A DNA stretch of 64,000 bases from Williamsia soli (GCF_017377795.1 NZ_JAFRDR010000001.1:558001-622000), one strand, 5' to 3'; numbered from the stretch's first letter, positions 53,739 through 62,078 are shown. A program made the numbers and translations. Notes: generated by a model from the letters alone, not told the origin.

Positions 53739-55133
53739 TCAGTCGAGATCGGTGGGCGCGCCGGTGCCCATGTACATCGCCAGGTTGTGGTGCAGGTTGA
53801 CGATGCTGCGTTCGCGATAGGGGTTGGGTTTGGGGCCGGTGAAACCGCGCGCCTTCATGCCCTTTTGCACCGCGGCCATGTTGGAGAAGTCTTGTGGCAG
53901 CACGGTCCGCCATCCGGGATCGTCCTCGGGTGTGTATTCCCACTTCGTCTCTGGCTCTTCGCCTTCGGGGAACAGTTCGTACACGGCGGCCTCGAAGATG
54001 CACTTGTCCGGATCGTCCCCGTACGGGCGGGCGCTGTAGCAGAGCATGTTGTTCAGCGCGTGCCCGATCTGGAAATTGGGGAAGATCTGCCACGCGGTGC
54101 CGCTTTTGGCGATCACCTCGGGATCGACTTCCGGCCAGACCACTCCGCGGTTGGCGTCGTCCTTCTTGGCCGAGGCGAGCCAGTGCCGCAGCACTTCGCC
54201 CGGCGGGGTTCCCTCGGGGAGTTCGTCGGTCAACCTCTCGGCCGCGTCGACGAGGGTCCGGGTGGTATTGGTGTTGGCGTTCTCCCAGGTGAAGTTCTGC
54301 AACTCGATGGTCGACAGGCGTGCGTCAGGTCCGTCAGCGATACGGAGCTTGGCCTGGTTCTCCTCCATGCCCTTCGGGGCGTCGTAGCCGATGTTGCTGT
54401 GCCGGCCCTGGTACCTCGACCAGCCCAGGAACGTGCCGAACTTCCGGAACTCGGGGTGGGTGTAGGGCACATGGTAGGTCTCCATGAACGCCTCGAGTGC
54501 CACCTTCCAGTTGCAGTCGAACACAAGCCATTTCCGCCAGCGGTACCGCATGTTCTGCAGCCCGAACGGGTCGAGGAGGGTGGCCGCCGGTTCGAGATAC
54601 TGTCGCAGCGGTTCGGCGTCGGGATCCATGTTGATCCACACCCAGCCGCCCCAGGTGTCCACCTGGACGGGCGTGAGTCTGGTCCGCTTGTCGGTCAACC
54701 CCGTTGGCCAGTCCTCTTTCTCGGCGGCCCAGGTGTTGTTGCCCTCGAGGTCGTAGGTCCACCCGTGGAAGCCGCAGACAAAGGCGCGGCAGCTGCCGCG
54801 TGCTTCGTGCTCGCCCGGTGCCCTGTCGACCAGCCGGCGCCCTCGGTGTGAGCAGACGTTGTGGTAGGCGCGCAGACTTGCGGTGCCGTCGGCGCTGTCA
54901 GGCCCGGTACGAGTGATGATGATCGAGTCGTCCATGATCTCGTACGTGAGGTAGTCGCCGACCTTCGGGATCTCCTCGATCCGGCCGACCTGCTGCCACA
55001 CCTTCGACCAGAGCAGATCGGCCTCTGCCCGTGCGTATTCCGGCGACAGGTAGGCGTCGACGCCGATGGTGAGCGGGGTCGTCGCCGGTGTCTCGGCGGC
55101 TGTTGTCTGGGCGTTCTCGACAGTGTCGGTCAT
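53739..55133 (-). CDS. Rieske non-heme iron oxygenase, alpha subunit
   Basis: 464 residues. The [2Fe-2S] ligands are Cys94/His96 (NVCSHRG) and Cys120/His123 (VCGFHGW); 23 residues lie between the two pairs, a few more than usual. The mononuclear iron site is in EAFMETYHVPYTHPEF (about residues 213-228) with two His. The C-terminus is like the phenylpropionate/terpene oxygenase branch. No beta subunit, ferredoxin or reductase gene is in this window, so electrons must come from elsewhere. It would hydroxylate the substrate first in the pathway. Confidence 0.92.
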   Translation of the reverse strand: MTDTVENAQTTAAETPATTPLTIGVDAYLSPEYARAEADLLWSKVWQQVGRIEEIPKVGDYLTYEIMDDSIIITRTGPDSADGTASLRAYHNVCSHRGRRLVDRAPGEHEARGSCRAFVCGFHGWTYDLEGNNTWAAEKEDWPTGLTDKRTRLTPVQVDTWGGWVWINMDPDAEPLRQYLEPAATLLDPFGLQNMRYRWRKWLVFDCNWKVALEAFMETYHVPYTHPEFRKFGTFLGWSRYQGRHSNIGYDAPKGMEENQAKLRIADGPDARLSTIELQNFTWENANTNTTRTLVDAAERLTDELPEGTPPGEVLRHWLASAKKDDANRGVVWPEVDPEVIAKSGTAWQIFPNFQIGHALNNMLCYSARPYGDDPDKCIFEAAVYELFPEGEEPETKWEYTPEDDPGWRTVLPQDFSNMAAVQKGMKARGFTGPKPNPYRERSIVNLHHNLAMYMGTGAPTDLD

Positions 55134-55158
55134 GACCTTCTCCCGTTGAAAATTGTTG

Positions 55159-56007
55159 TTACGACCGCGTCATGGCTGCGCGGAACGACTCGTCTTTGAG
55201 GAAGAGCGACGTGTGATCGGCACCCATGTGGGTCCACTTGAGGTTGAGGCCGCCGTCGACCAGCATGGTTTGTCCGGTGATGTAGGTCGACAGGTCCGAC
55301 AGCAGGAAGAGGATGGCCCCGGCCTGTTCCTCCGGGTTTCCGCGGCGACCCATGGCGATGGCTCGCTGGTCGCGATCGGGGTCGTCGTCGACGTACATGA
55401 GCGAGGCCGGGGTCGCGGTCACGCCTGGTGCGATGGCGTTCACCCGGATGCCATCGGTGGCCAATTCGACTGCCATCGTGCGGGTTGCGGCAACCAGTGC
55501 CGCTTTCGCGGTGCCGTATCCGATGTGGAACGGGGCCGTGTTCATCCCGCTGATGGACGAGATCGAGACGATGGAACCCGGTTTGTGCTGGGATTTGAGT
55601 TCGGCGGCTACGGCCTGACTCATGAAGAACATCGTCTCGAGGTTCTGGGTGAACAGATCTCGCCAGTCGGATCGGGTGACGCGGGTGGCGGGCATCCAGG
55701 TCGCCGGCCCCGCGCCGCCGGTGACGTTGACCAGACCGTGCAGTTCTCCCTCGGTCCGCCGGACCTCGTGGAGCACGGCCGCGATGCCGTCGTCGGTGGC
55801 GGCATCGGCGGCCACCGGTATCACCGAAAGGCCCTCGGCAGCCAATGGTTCGATGTGTTTGTTCAGGTTCTCTTCCGAGCGGCTGACCGCGATCACGGTG
55901 GCGCCGGCCTGGGCCACCAGGCGGGTCACCGACGTTCCGATGCCACCGCCTGCTGCTCCCGAGACGACAACGACCTTGCCGTCGAGCCCGATGAAATCCT
56001 GCGCCAC
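55159..56007 (-). CDS. Short-chain dehydrogenase/reductase
   Basis: 282 residues. GAAGGGIG is the cofactor motif (one Gly more than the standard), NVTGG replaces NNAG, Ser lies in SISSISGMN and Tyr/Lys in IGYGTAKAAL. VDGGLNLKW is near the C-terminus. A good candidate to oxidise the alcohol from the Rieske oxygenase to the ketone used by the Baeyer-Villiger enzyme. GTG at 56007 lies two bases after the SMP-30 gene's stop. Confidence 0.88.
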   Translation of the reverse strand: MAQDFIGLDGKVVVVSGAAGGGIGTSVTRLVAQAGATVIAVSRSEENLNKHIEPLAAEGLSVIPVAADAATDDGIAAVLHEVRRTEGELHGLVNVTGGAGPATWMPATRVTRSDWRDLFTQNLETMFFMSQAVAAELKSQHKPGSIVSISSISGMNTAPFHIGYGTAKAALVAATRTMAVELATDGIRVNAIAPGVTATPASLMYVDDDPDRDQRAIAMGRRGNPEEQAGAILFLLSDLSTYITGQTMLVDGGLNLKWTHMGADHTSLFLKDESFRAAMTRS

Positions 56008-56009
56008 GA

Positions 56010-57602
56010 TCAGCTCCCCGCCCGCAGCGCCAGGACACTGCCTTCCGCATCGCCCGAGATGTACAGCGTCCCCTCGGCGTCGGCGGCGATTCCGGCGTAG
56101 GGCCCCTGGGGTCCGGAGAACGGCGCGAGGCCCACGAGCGGCTTGGGTTCGACACCCGGGGGTGCGCCGACGGGGAGGTTCTGTGCCAGGGTCTGCCTGG
56201 CCTTCGACTCGAGGTCGAACGCGACTAGAGTCTTGGCGTCGACGTCGACGATATAGAGCGTGCTGCCGACAACGACGATGCCCTGGGGGCGTTCCAGGCC
56301 GTCGACCAGGGTGTCGACGCCCGAACCGGTCACCGAGACGATGCGTCCCGCGCCGGCTTCGGAGACGAGCAGGGTGCCGTCGGCGGTGAACGCGACGCCG
56401 GTCGGGTCGGCCAGTCCGCCTGCGAGCTCGGTCGCGTTACCGGATTCGACGGAGTACACCTTGCCGGTGCCCAGGTCGGCGACCGCAATCGCGCCGGTGG
56501 CCGAGACCGCGACGCCGTAGAGCTGGTCGAGTCCCTCGACCAGCACTTCGCTCTCGCTGCTCGCCGGGTGGTACCGCGACACCGTGCCGTTGCCGGTCAC
56601 GATGAACTCGCCGTCGCCGGTGGCGGTGAGGCCTCGGATGTAGCCCGGGTAGCCGGGACTGAAAAGCATGCCCAACGTGTGCAATTCACCGCCGCGCGGT
56701 TTCGCGAGCAGGAAGGTGCCGTCGGCGATGTAGAGGGTGCCGTCTCTTCCGACGGTGATGTCGAGGGGCCAGGTCAATCCGTCGGGCAGGGCGGTGCGGG
56801 TCTCGCCGCCACCGAGGATCTCGGTGATCTGACCGGTGAAGCTGGAGACGAAGAGCCGGTCGCCCACGAATGTGAGGTTGTCGAGCCCGGGGCTCAGACT
56901 CGCGAGCACCGTCTGATCACCGTTGCGCGGATTGATCCGCAGCACCTGCCCCGAGGCGACCTGGGTTGAGACGATGAAGCCCTCGGAGTCGAACTTCACG
57001 GCGTCAGGTACCCCGAGATCGCCTGCGACACGCTCGGGTTCGCCTCCTTCGGGGTCGATGCGCCAGATGTCGTTGGTTCCGAGAAGGGGGTAGTAGAGCT
57101 TGCCGTCGGGTCCGACCTCCATGCCGTTGGGCATCGGGAGTTCGTCCAGTAACACCCGCGGCGCGCCGCCCACCGGATCGATCTCCATCAGCCGTCCGCC
57201 GACGCGACACTCGTTCACGAAGAGCCTGCCCTGATGGATGGTGATGCCGTTGGCGCCGGGGAGGTCGTCGCGGACCAGGCGAGTCCCGCCGTCGGGACTG
57301 CGCACGCTGACCCGGCCGTCGTAGTACTCGGTGATGTACATGTCGCCCGACGGTGCGAAGGCGACGTCGTCAGGGGCGACGATGTCACCGCCCTTGGCGC
57401 TGATCGTCTCCAGCTGCCCGGTGTCGAGGTCGAGTGCGCTGATCTGACTGCCTGCCACCTGAGCGACGTAGATGCGACCGTCCGGGCCGGTCCGGATGCC
57501 GTTCGCGCCGAACAGCCGGCTCGGTGCGGTGACCCGCTCGAGGTTCCACCCTTCGGCGAGGGTGATCGATGTCGAGCCGGTGTAGCGGGCCGCCTGCGTC
57601 AC
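56010..57602 (-). CDS. SMP-30/gluconolactonase-like beta-propeller protein
   Basis: 530 residues of repeated blades of the form GPDGxxYVA, for example GIRTGPDGRIYVAQVAG, MEVGPDGKLYYPLLG, TVGRDGTLYIADG. This is the SMP-30/NHL-type propeller seen in lactonases. It is about twice as long as a single SMP-30 lactonase (near 300 residues), so it may be a double-blade or scaffold form. A Ca-binding lactone hydrolase that opens the Baeyer-Villiger product is a good inference. First gene of the ten-gene leftward operon; GTG start with GGAGG eight bases upstream. Confidence 0.82.
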   Translation of the reverse strand: MTQAARYTGSTSITLAEGWNLERVTAPSRLFGANGIRTGPDGRIYVAQVAGSQISALDLDTGQLETISAKGGDIVAPDDVAFAPSGDMYITEYYDGRVSVRSPDGGTRLVRDDLPGANGITIHQGRLFVNECRVGGRLMEIDPVGGAPRVLLDELPMPNGMEVGPDGKLYYPLLGTNDIWRIDPEGGEPERVAGDLGVPDAVKFDSEGFIVSTQVASGQVLRINPRNGDQTVLASLSPGLDNLTFVGDRLFVSSFTGQITEILGGGETRTALPDGLTWPLDITVGRDGTLYIADGTFLLAKPRGGELHTLGMLFSPGYPGYIRGLTATGDGEFIVTGNGTVSRYHPASSESEVLVEGLDQLYGVAVSATGAIAVADLGTGKVYSVESGNATELAGGLADPTGVAFTADGTLLVSEAGAGRIVSVTGSGVDTLVDGLERPQGIVVVGSTLYIVDVDAKTLVAFDLESKARQTLAQNLPVGAPPGVEPKPLVGLAPFSGPQGPYAGIAADAEGTLYISGDAEGSVLALRAGS

Positions 57603-57629
57603 GGTGGGCCTCCATTCGTCGAAGAAGCT

Positions 57630-57670
57630 GCACTACTTCAATCATTGCTATCCTTGTTAGGATTGGAGTG
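57630..57670 (-). promoter_or_regulatory. Operator C and promoter of the ten-gene leftward operon
   Basis: The core palindrome is CTATCCT-N4-AGGATTG (57648-57665, one mismatch). Read leftward it continues into GCAATGATTGAAG and a box TAGTGC (57635-57630), nearly the same as the CAATGATTGAAGTAATG of operator A. The gene starts at 57602, 28 bases beyond the box. TAGTGC is weaker than TAATGT in A and B. Confidence 0.7.
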
Positions 57671-57797
57671 TAGCGCTCGAATGTGATCAACATCAATGTT
57701 TTGATTGAAGAATTGCGTTCTCGCAGCCCGTCGCTGTGGAGGCTGCCGAACGGTCGGGCCCGGCGGTATGGGCACGGTCGGCGGAATGGGGCGGGCA

Positions 57798-57839
57798 CAA
57801 AGAAACCAGCGGCGACCGGCTTGTGCCGGTCGCCGCTGG
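57798..57839 (-). terminator. Intrinsic terminator of the alcohol dehydrogenase gene
   Basis: A perfect 15-bp stem (57806-57820 with 57825-57839), loop of four bases, followed on the leftward strand by TTTCTTTG. It begins 36 bases after the stop of the gene at 57876, and blocks reading into the operator C region. Confidence 0.85.
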
Positions 57840-57875
57840 TGGCGTTCGAAGATCGCGCCGAGTCGGCGCGGTCGA

Positions 57876-59003
57876 TCAGTAGTCGTCGTCTCCGTAGATC
57901 ACGACACCGCGGAGGTTCTTGCCTGCGGCCATGTCGCGGTAGCCCTGGTTGATGTCTTCGAGCTTGTAGGTGGTGGTCACCAGTTCATCGAGCTTGAGCG
58001 CCCCGCTGCGGTAGAGGTTCAGGAGCTTCGGGATCTGGGTGCGAGGTCCGACACCACCGAAGATCGCGCCCTGGACCCGCTTCTGCAGCAGCGTCAGCTC
58101 GAAGAGGTTGAGGTGCGCATCGACCTGGTCGTACGGTCCCATCGCGGTCACGATGACCTGGCCGCCCTTGCCGGCCAACGACAGACCCTGCTGTACGTAC
58201 TCGCCCTTGACCACGCCCATCGTCAGGATGACGGTGTTGGCCATGGCGCCCCAGGTGAGATCGGGTAGCTCGGCTGCCGCCTCTTCGATCGTCGCGTAGG
58301 TGTGGGTTGCTCCGAAGTCGAGCGCCTTCTTCCTCTTGTCCTCGACGGGGTCGATCGCGATGACGTGGCGTGCGCCGGCGTGGGCCGCACCCTGGACCGA
58401 GTTGATCCCGACGCCGCCGATCCCCGCGATCACGACTGTGTCGCCGGGACGGGTGTTGCCGATGTCGACCGCGGAACCCCAACCCGTGGAGACGCCGCAG
58501 CCGAGCAGGGCCGCCTTGTCCAGGGGGATGTCCTTCTCGATCTTGACGACAGACGCCTGATGCACCGTGACGTACGGCGCGAAGGTGCCGAGCAGGCACA
58601 TCTGGACGACGGGCGCACCATCCTTCGTGACACGGAACGTGCCATCCGAGATCGCCTGTCCGGTGAGTAGGCCCGCACCGAGATCGCAGATGTTCTGCAG
58701 GCCCTTGGCGCAGGACGGGCAGGTGCCGCAGGCGGGGATGAAGGCGAGCACGACGTGGTCGCCCTCTTCGAGGCCCGAGACGCCGGGTCCGACCTTGGTG
58801 ATGACGCCCGCGCCCTCGTGTCCGCCGAGCACCGGAAGGATCGGGATCGGGCTCGACCCGTCGACGACATGCGCGTCCGAGTGGCAGAGGCCAGAGGCGG
58901 CCAGCTTGACCTGCACCTCTCCGGCGACCGGGTCGCCGAGGTCGATCTCGTCGATCTTCCAGTCGGTGTTCAGCTCGGTCAGGATTGCAGCCTTTGTTTT
59001 CAT
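57876..59003 (-). CDS. NDMA-dependent (nicotinoprotein) alcohol dehydrogenase
   Basis: 375 residues, the usual length for the NDMA-dependent actinobacterial family of zinc medium-chain dehydrogenases, which hold NAD tightly and use a separate electron acceptor. Zinc ligands are in GLCHSDAHVVDG (Cys/His) and the structural zinc in PACGTCPSCAKGLQNICDLG; GIGGVGINSVQ is the cofactor motif. The start is ATG 59003. It is not in the operator C operon and is probably regulated separately (see direct repeats at 59059-59087). Substrates in this family are primary alcohols and aldehydes. Confidence 0.93.
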   Translation of the reverse strand: MKTKAAILTELNTDWKIDEIDLGDPVAGEVQVKLAASGLCHSDAHVVDGSSPIPILPVLGGHEGAGVITKVGPGVSGLEEGDHVVLAFIPACGTCPSCAKGLQNICDLGAGLLTGQAISDGTFRVTKDGAPVVQMCLLGTFAPYVTVHQASVVKIEKDIPLDKAALLGCGVSTGWGSAVDIGNTRPGDTVVIAGIGGVGINSVQGAAHAGARHVIAIDPVEDKRKKALDFGATHTYATIEEAAAELPDLTWGAMANTVILTMGVVKGEYVQQGLSLAGKGGQVIVTAMGPYDQVDAHLNLFELTLLQKRVQGAIFGGVGPRTQIPKLLNLYRSGALKLDELVTTTYKLEDINQGYRDMAAGKNLRGVVIYGDDDY

Positions 59004-59337
59004 CGCGGTCGACTCTCTGCTCGCGGCCGTGGCTGTGATGCAGCACCCGACCATGCAACTACTGTGACTCATGCCACTGTACTCATGTGTCAAGCTGCGA
59101 GGCCGACATTCACCGAAGACTGAGAACGCGCTGACTCAGACCCTCAGCCGAGGTTGCTGAGAGCACCATGAAACATCTTGTTAGTCCCGGCGTGACCATC
59201 CAGAAATAATCCGCCCCTGTAATTGATGTCAGGCCGAACGCAGCACATCGAAGTGCCGAGTGCCTCCGTGGACGCTGCTGAAATGCCAAGTCCTGCACTG
59301 CCTTTGATCGTGCACCCACACCGCACCAGGAGTCCTG
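59004..59337. other. Intergenic region between divergent genes
   Basis: 334 bp without a gene. It holds the promoter/operator of the alcohol dehydrogenase (direct repeats listed separately) on the left side and about 240 bp of A/T-richer leader upstream of the Nit1C-type genes, ending in CAGGAG (59328-59332) before the ATG at 59338. I did not find a convincing GlnR box or riboswitch. Confidence 0.6.
59059..59087 (-). promoter_or_regulatory. Tandem direct-repeat operator of the alcohol dehydrogenase
   Basis: CTACTGTGACTCATG (59059-59073) is followed at once by CCACTGTACTCATG (59074-59087), two copies of a 14-15 base unit. A perfect -35 TTGACA on the leftward strand (59093-59088) borders the right copy, but the expected -10 is not clear. 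Direct repeats this close suggest cooperative binding by an activator or repressor. Confidence 0.5.
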
Positions 59338-59862
59338 ATGTCTGAGATCGACCAAGCCATTGCCGAGAATATCAAGAAGTCCCTCGCCGAGATCCCACAC
59401 CCGTCGCTACCCAAGGGCAGCAACATCTACGGCAGCACCAAGCTGTTCCCCGACTACAAGGCCGAGGACGGCGAAACCTACTTCACCCTGGTCCACGGGA
59501 TCGCTCACGAATCGTCGGTGAGCTTCGTCGCGGTCTTGCAGGCCACCCGCGCCCTGCGTAAAGGCTTCGAGTCGGCTCTGTACTTCTACGGACCGGGCGC
59601 AATCAACTGCCTGGCCACCCGCGGCTTCCCGACCACCGGAGACTCGGGCTTCCCGGGCGAGCAGAACATCAACGACTCGCTCGCCACGTTCATCGGCGAA
59701 GGCGGCACCGTTTACTGCTGCCGCTTCGGCCTGGCCCTGCACGGCGGCCGCGAAGAAGACCTGATCGAAGGCGTCATCCCCGCTCACCCGCTCGATGTGC
59801 AGGACGCACTCATCCATTACGCCCGCAAGGGCGCCATCGTCAACTCCACCTACATGGTCTGA
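59338..59862 (+). CDS. MSMEG_0572/Sll0783-family protein (Nit1C cluster)
   Basis: 174 residues. The family is named from a nitrogen-starvation-response protein and is found next to nitrilases in Nit1C clusters. Landmarks are IPHPSLPKGSNIYG near the N-terminus, ETYFTLVHGIAHESSVSFV, and LALHGGREEDLIEGVIPAHP near the C-terminus. CAGGAG lies just upstream. In other bacteria the full cluster is linked to growth on cyanide. It is followed ten bases later by the nitrilase. Confidence 0.9.
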   Translation: MSEIDQAIAENIKKSLAEIPHPSLPKGSNIYGSTKLFPDYKAEDGETYFTLVHGIAHESSVSFVAVLQATRALRKGFESALYFYGPGAINCLATRGFPTTGDSGFPGEQNINDSLATFIGEGGTVYCCRFGLALHGGREEDLIEGVIPAHPLDVQDALIHYARKGAIVNSTYMV

Positions 59863-59872
59863 GGACTCCGAC

Positions 59873-60772
59873 ATGACAACTCTTGCAGCGGTTTCGGCCA
59901 ATTTCACCCGAGACCTCGACCAGAACTACGCACTCATCGAGTCGCTCGTCGACGAAGCCCGGGAACGCGGGGTCGACTTCTTGGCCCTACCCGAGGCCGC
60001 CATCGGTGGCTACCTCTCCTCACTCGGCAATCACGGTGACACCGTCAAGACCACCGAGCGGTCACTGCCCCCGGCGATCTCTACCGACGGCCCAGAGCTC
60101 AGACGGGTGCAGAGTATCGTCGGCGACATCGTCACCGCCATTGGCTTCTGCGAACTCGCCGAGGACGGCGAGACCCGTTACAACGCAGCAGCATTGCTCG
60201 ACGGCAGCCAGATCTACGGGACATACCGGAAGGTGCACCAGCCGCTCGGTGAGCACATGTCGTACTCAGCCGGATCGGCCTACCCGGTCTTCGAGACGCC
60301 GGTGGGACGCATCGGTCTGCAGATCTGCTACGACAAGGCTTTTCCCGAGGCTGCGCGACTGATGGCGCTCGACGGCGCCGAGATCATCGCGAGCCTGTCG
60401 GCATGGCCGGCTGCTCGCACCGCGACCGCCGAGAATCTGCAGGAGGACCGCTGGACCTACCGTTTCAACCAGTTCGACATCGCACGTGCTCTCGACAACC
60501 AGGTGTTCTGGGTGGCTGCCAACCAGTCCGGCACGTTCGGATCGTTGAAATACGTTGGTAACGCCAAGGTTGTCGATCCGGGAGGCAACATCCTGGCCAC
60601 CACGCTGCTCGGCAGCGGCATGGCGGTCGCCGAGGTGGACATCGCCGCCAAGTTCTCCGAGATGCGCGGCGGCATGTTCCACCTGCGTGATCGTCGGCCC
60701 GACGTGTACGGCAAAGTCACCGAACTCGACGAAGCAGGCACTGCCACCTGGCGGGGGCTGGCTCATGCCTGA
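59873..60772 (+). CDS. Nitrilase (Nit1C type)
   Basis: Carbon-nitrogen hydrolase of 299 residues. The catalytic triad is visible: Glu41 in LALPEAAIGG, Lys120 in GTYRKVHQPLG, and Cys152 in GLQICYDKAFPE. RFNQFDIARALDNQVFWVAANQ (in part) and GTFGSLKYVG are further family motifs. It converts a nitrile to acid and ammonia, or acts on cyanide in Nit1C systems. The ATG at 59873 has GAGGA upstream; it overlaps the next gene by eight bases. Confidence 0.92.
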   Translation: MTTLAAVSANFTRDLDQNYALIESLVDEARERGVDFLALPEAAIGGYLSSLGNHGDTVKTTERSLPPAISTDGPELRRVQSIVGDIVTAIGFCELAEDGETRYNAAALLDGSQIYGTYRKVHQPLGEHMSYSAGSAYPVFETPVGRIGLQICYDKAFPEAARLMALDGAEIIASLSAWPAARTATAENLQEDRWTYRFNQFDIARALDNQVFWVAANQSGTFGSLKYVGNAKVVDPGGNILATTLLGSGMAVAEVDIAAKFSEMRGGMFHLRDRRPDVYGKVTELDEAGTATWRGLAHA

Positions 60773-62066
60773 GCACGCACACGTCCCCGTCGCGATCATC
60801 GGTGGCGGGCAGGCCGGTCTCTCGGTCAGCTGGTATCTCGGCCGCCAGGGCATCGAGCACCTCGTCATCGAGGCCGAGACGCCCGTCCACGCCTGGGCCG
60901 ACACCCGCTGGGACAACTTCACGCTCGTCACCCCGAACTGGCACTGCCGTCTCCCCGGATACAGCTACGCCGGCGACGATCCCGACGGTTTCATGAAGCG
61001 TGACGAAGTGGTTGCCTGGCTCGAGGGTTGGCTCGACACCTTCGAACCGCCTCTGCGGGAGCACACCCGCGTCACCAGGCTGCGTCAGGGCGCCGGGGGC
61101 GGCTTCGAGTTGACCCTGCAGTCGGGTGGCAACGAAGAGATCCTCACCGCCGACGACGTGGTGATCGCGACCGGCGGGTACCCGCTGCCAGTGATCCCGA
61201 CCTTTGCGCGCACTCTCGATCCGGCTGTGACACAAATACATTCCGAGGAGTACAAGAACGCAGACCAGCTGCCGGACGGCGCTGTGATGGTCGTCGGTAC
61301 CGGACAATCCGGCGCACAGATCGCCGAGGACCTCCATCTCGCCGGTCGCACGGTCCACCTGGCGATGGGCAAGGCTCCGCGGGTCGGGCGCTTCTACCGT
61401 GGCCGCGACTGTATGACGTGGCTCGCCGACATGGGGCTCTATGACGTCGGGGTGCAGGAGTATCCCGGTGGCCAGGCCGCGAGGGAGAAGACGAACCACT
61501 ATGTGACCGGCCGTGATGGTGGTCGCGACATCGATCTGCGCGAGTTCGCGACGCAGGGCATGCACCTCTACGGTCTGCTCGAGGACGGCCGCGACAGCCG
61601 TCTCGAGTTCGCCCCGACGCTGCGTGAGTCACTCGACTCGGCGGATGCAACGTACAACTCGATCTGCGGTGACATCGATCGTCACATCGAGCGGGAAGGT
61701 ATCGATGCACCGCCGGCCACCCGCTATGAGCCGGTGTGGGAGCCCACCGAGGAGCCGACCTCGCTGGACCTGGCGGCGGCCGGGGTCACCAGTATCGTCT
61801 GGGCAATCGGTTATCGACCCGACTACCGGTGGATCGAGGCAAGTGTCTTCGACGGCGGCGGGCGTCCCATGCAGACCAGGGGAGTCACCTCGGTGCCGGG
61901 CCTGGCGTTCATCGGGCTGCCGTGGATGTACACCTGGGGTTCGGGTCGCTTCCACGGGATCGACCGAGACGCAGCACATATCGCTGCATCGATCATCGAT
62001 CGGGTGGCTCCGGGTTCGGCCGACCGCGAGCCGACCGATGGCGCCACACTCGCGACCACTCCCTGA
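60765..62066 (+). CDS. MSMEG_0569-family flavin-dependent oxidoreductase
   Basis: 433 residues. FAD motif GGGQAGLSVSWYL near residue 12 and NADPH-type motif GTGQSGAQIAEDL near residue 177. WDNFTLVTPNWHCRLPGYSY and the C-terminal GLPWMYTWGSGRFHGI are marks of the Nit1C flavoprotein (MSMEG_0569 group). The ATG at 60765 overlaps the nitrilase stop. Canonical Nit1C clusters also have a radical SAM protein, a GNAT, an AIR-synthase-like protein and a small protein; none is present here. Confidence 0.9.
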   Translation: MPEHAHVPVAIIGGGQAGLSVSWYLGRQGIEHLVIEAETPVHAWADTRWDNFTLVTPNWHCRLPGYSYAGDDPDGFMKRDEVVAWLEGWLDTFEPPLREHTRVTRLRQGAGGGFELTLQSGGNEEILTADDVVIATGGYPLPVIPTFARTLDPAVTQIHSEEYKNADQLPDGAVMVVGTGQSGAQIAEDLHLAGRTVHLAMGKAPRVGRFYRGRDCMTWLADMGLYDVGVQEYPGGQAAREKTNHYVTGRDGGRDIDLREFATQGMHLYGLLEDGRDSRLEFAPTLRESLDSADATYNSICGDIDRHIEREGIDAPPATRYEPVWEPTEEPTSLDLAAAGVTSIVWAIGYRPDYRWIEASVFDGGGRPMQTRGVTSVPGLAFIGLPWMYTWGSGRFHGIDRDAAHIAASIIDRVAPGSADREPTDGATLATTP

Positions 62067-62078
62067 CCGTGGCCGAAC

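Noticed and set aside
57691-57710. Second operator-like sequence, CAATGTTTTGATTG, near operator C
   Set aside because: The half-site spacing is six bases between CAAT and ATTG, not ten as in the regulon palindrome; kept only as a possibility.
57683-57952. Open frame on the plus strand between operator C and the alcohol dehydrogenase
   Set aside because: It runs through a terminator hairpin and the end of the dehydrogenase gene; composition is not protein-like.
59100-59337. Nitrogen-control (GlnR) box or riboswitch upstream of the Nit1C-type genes
   Set aside because: No convincing GlnR consensus or conserved fold was visible by eye.
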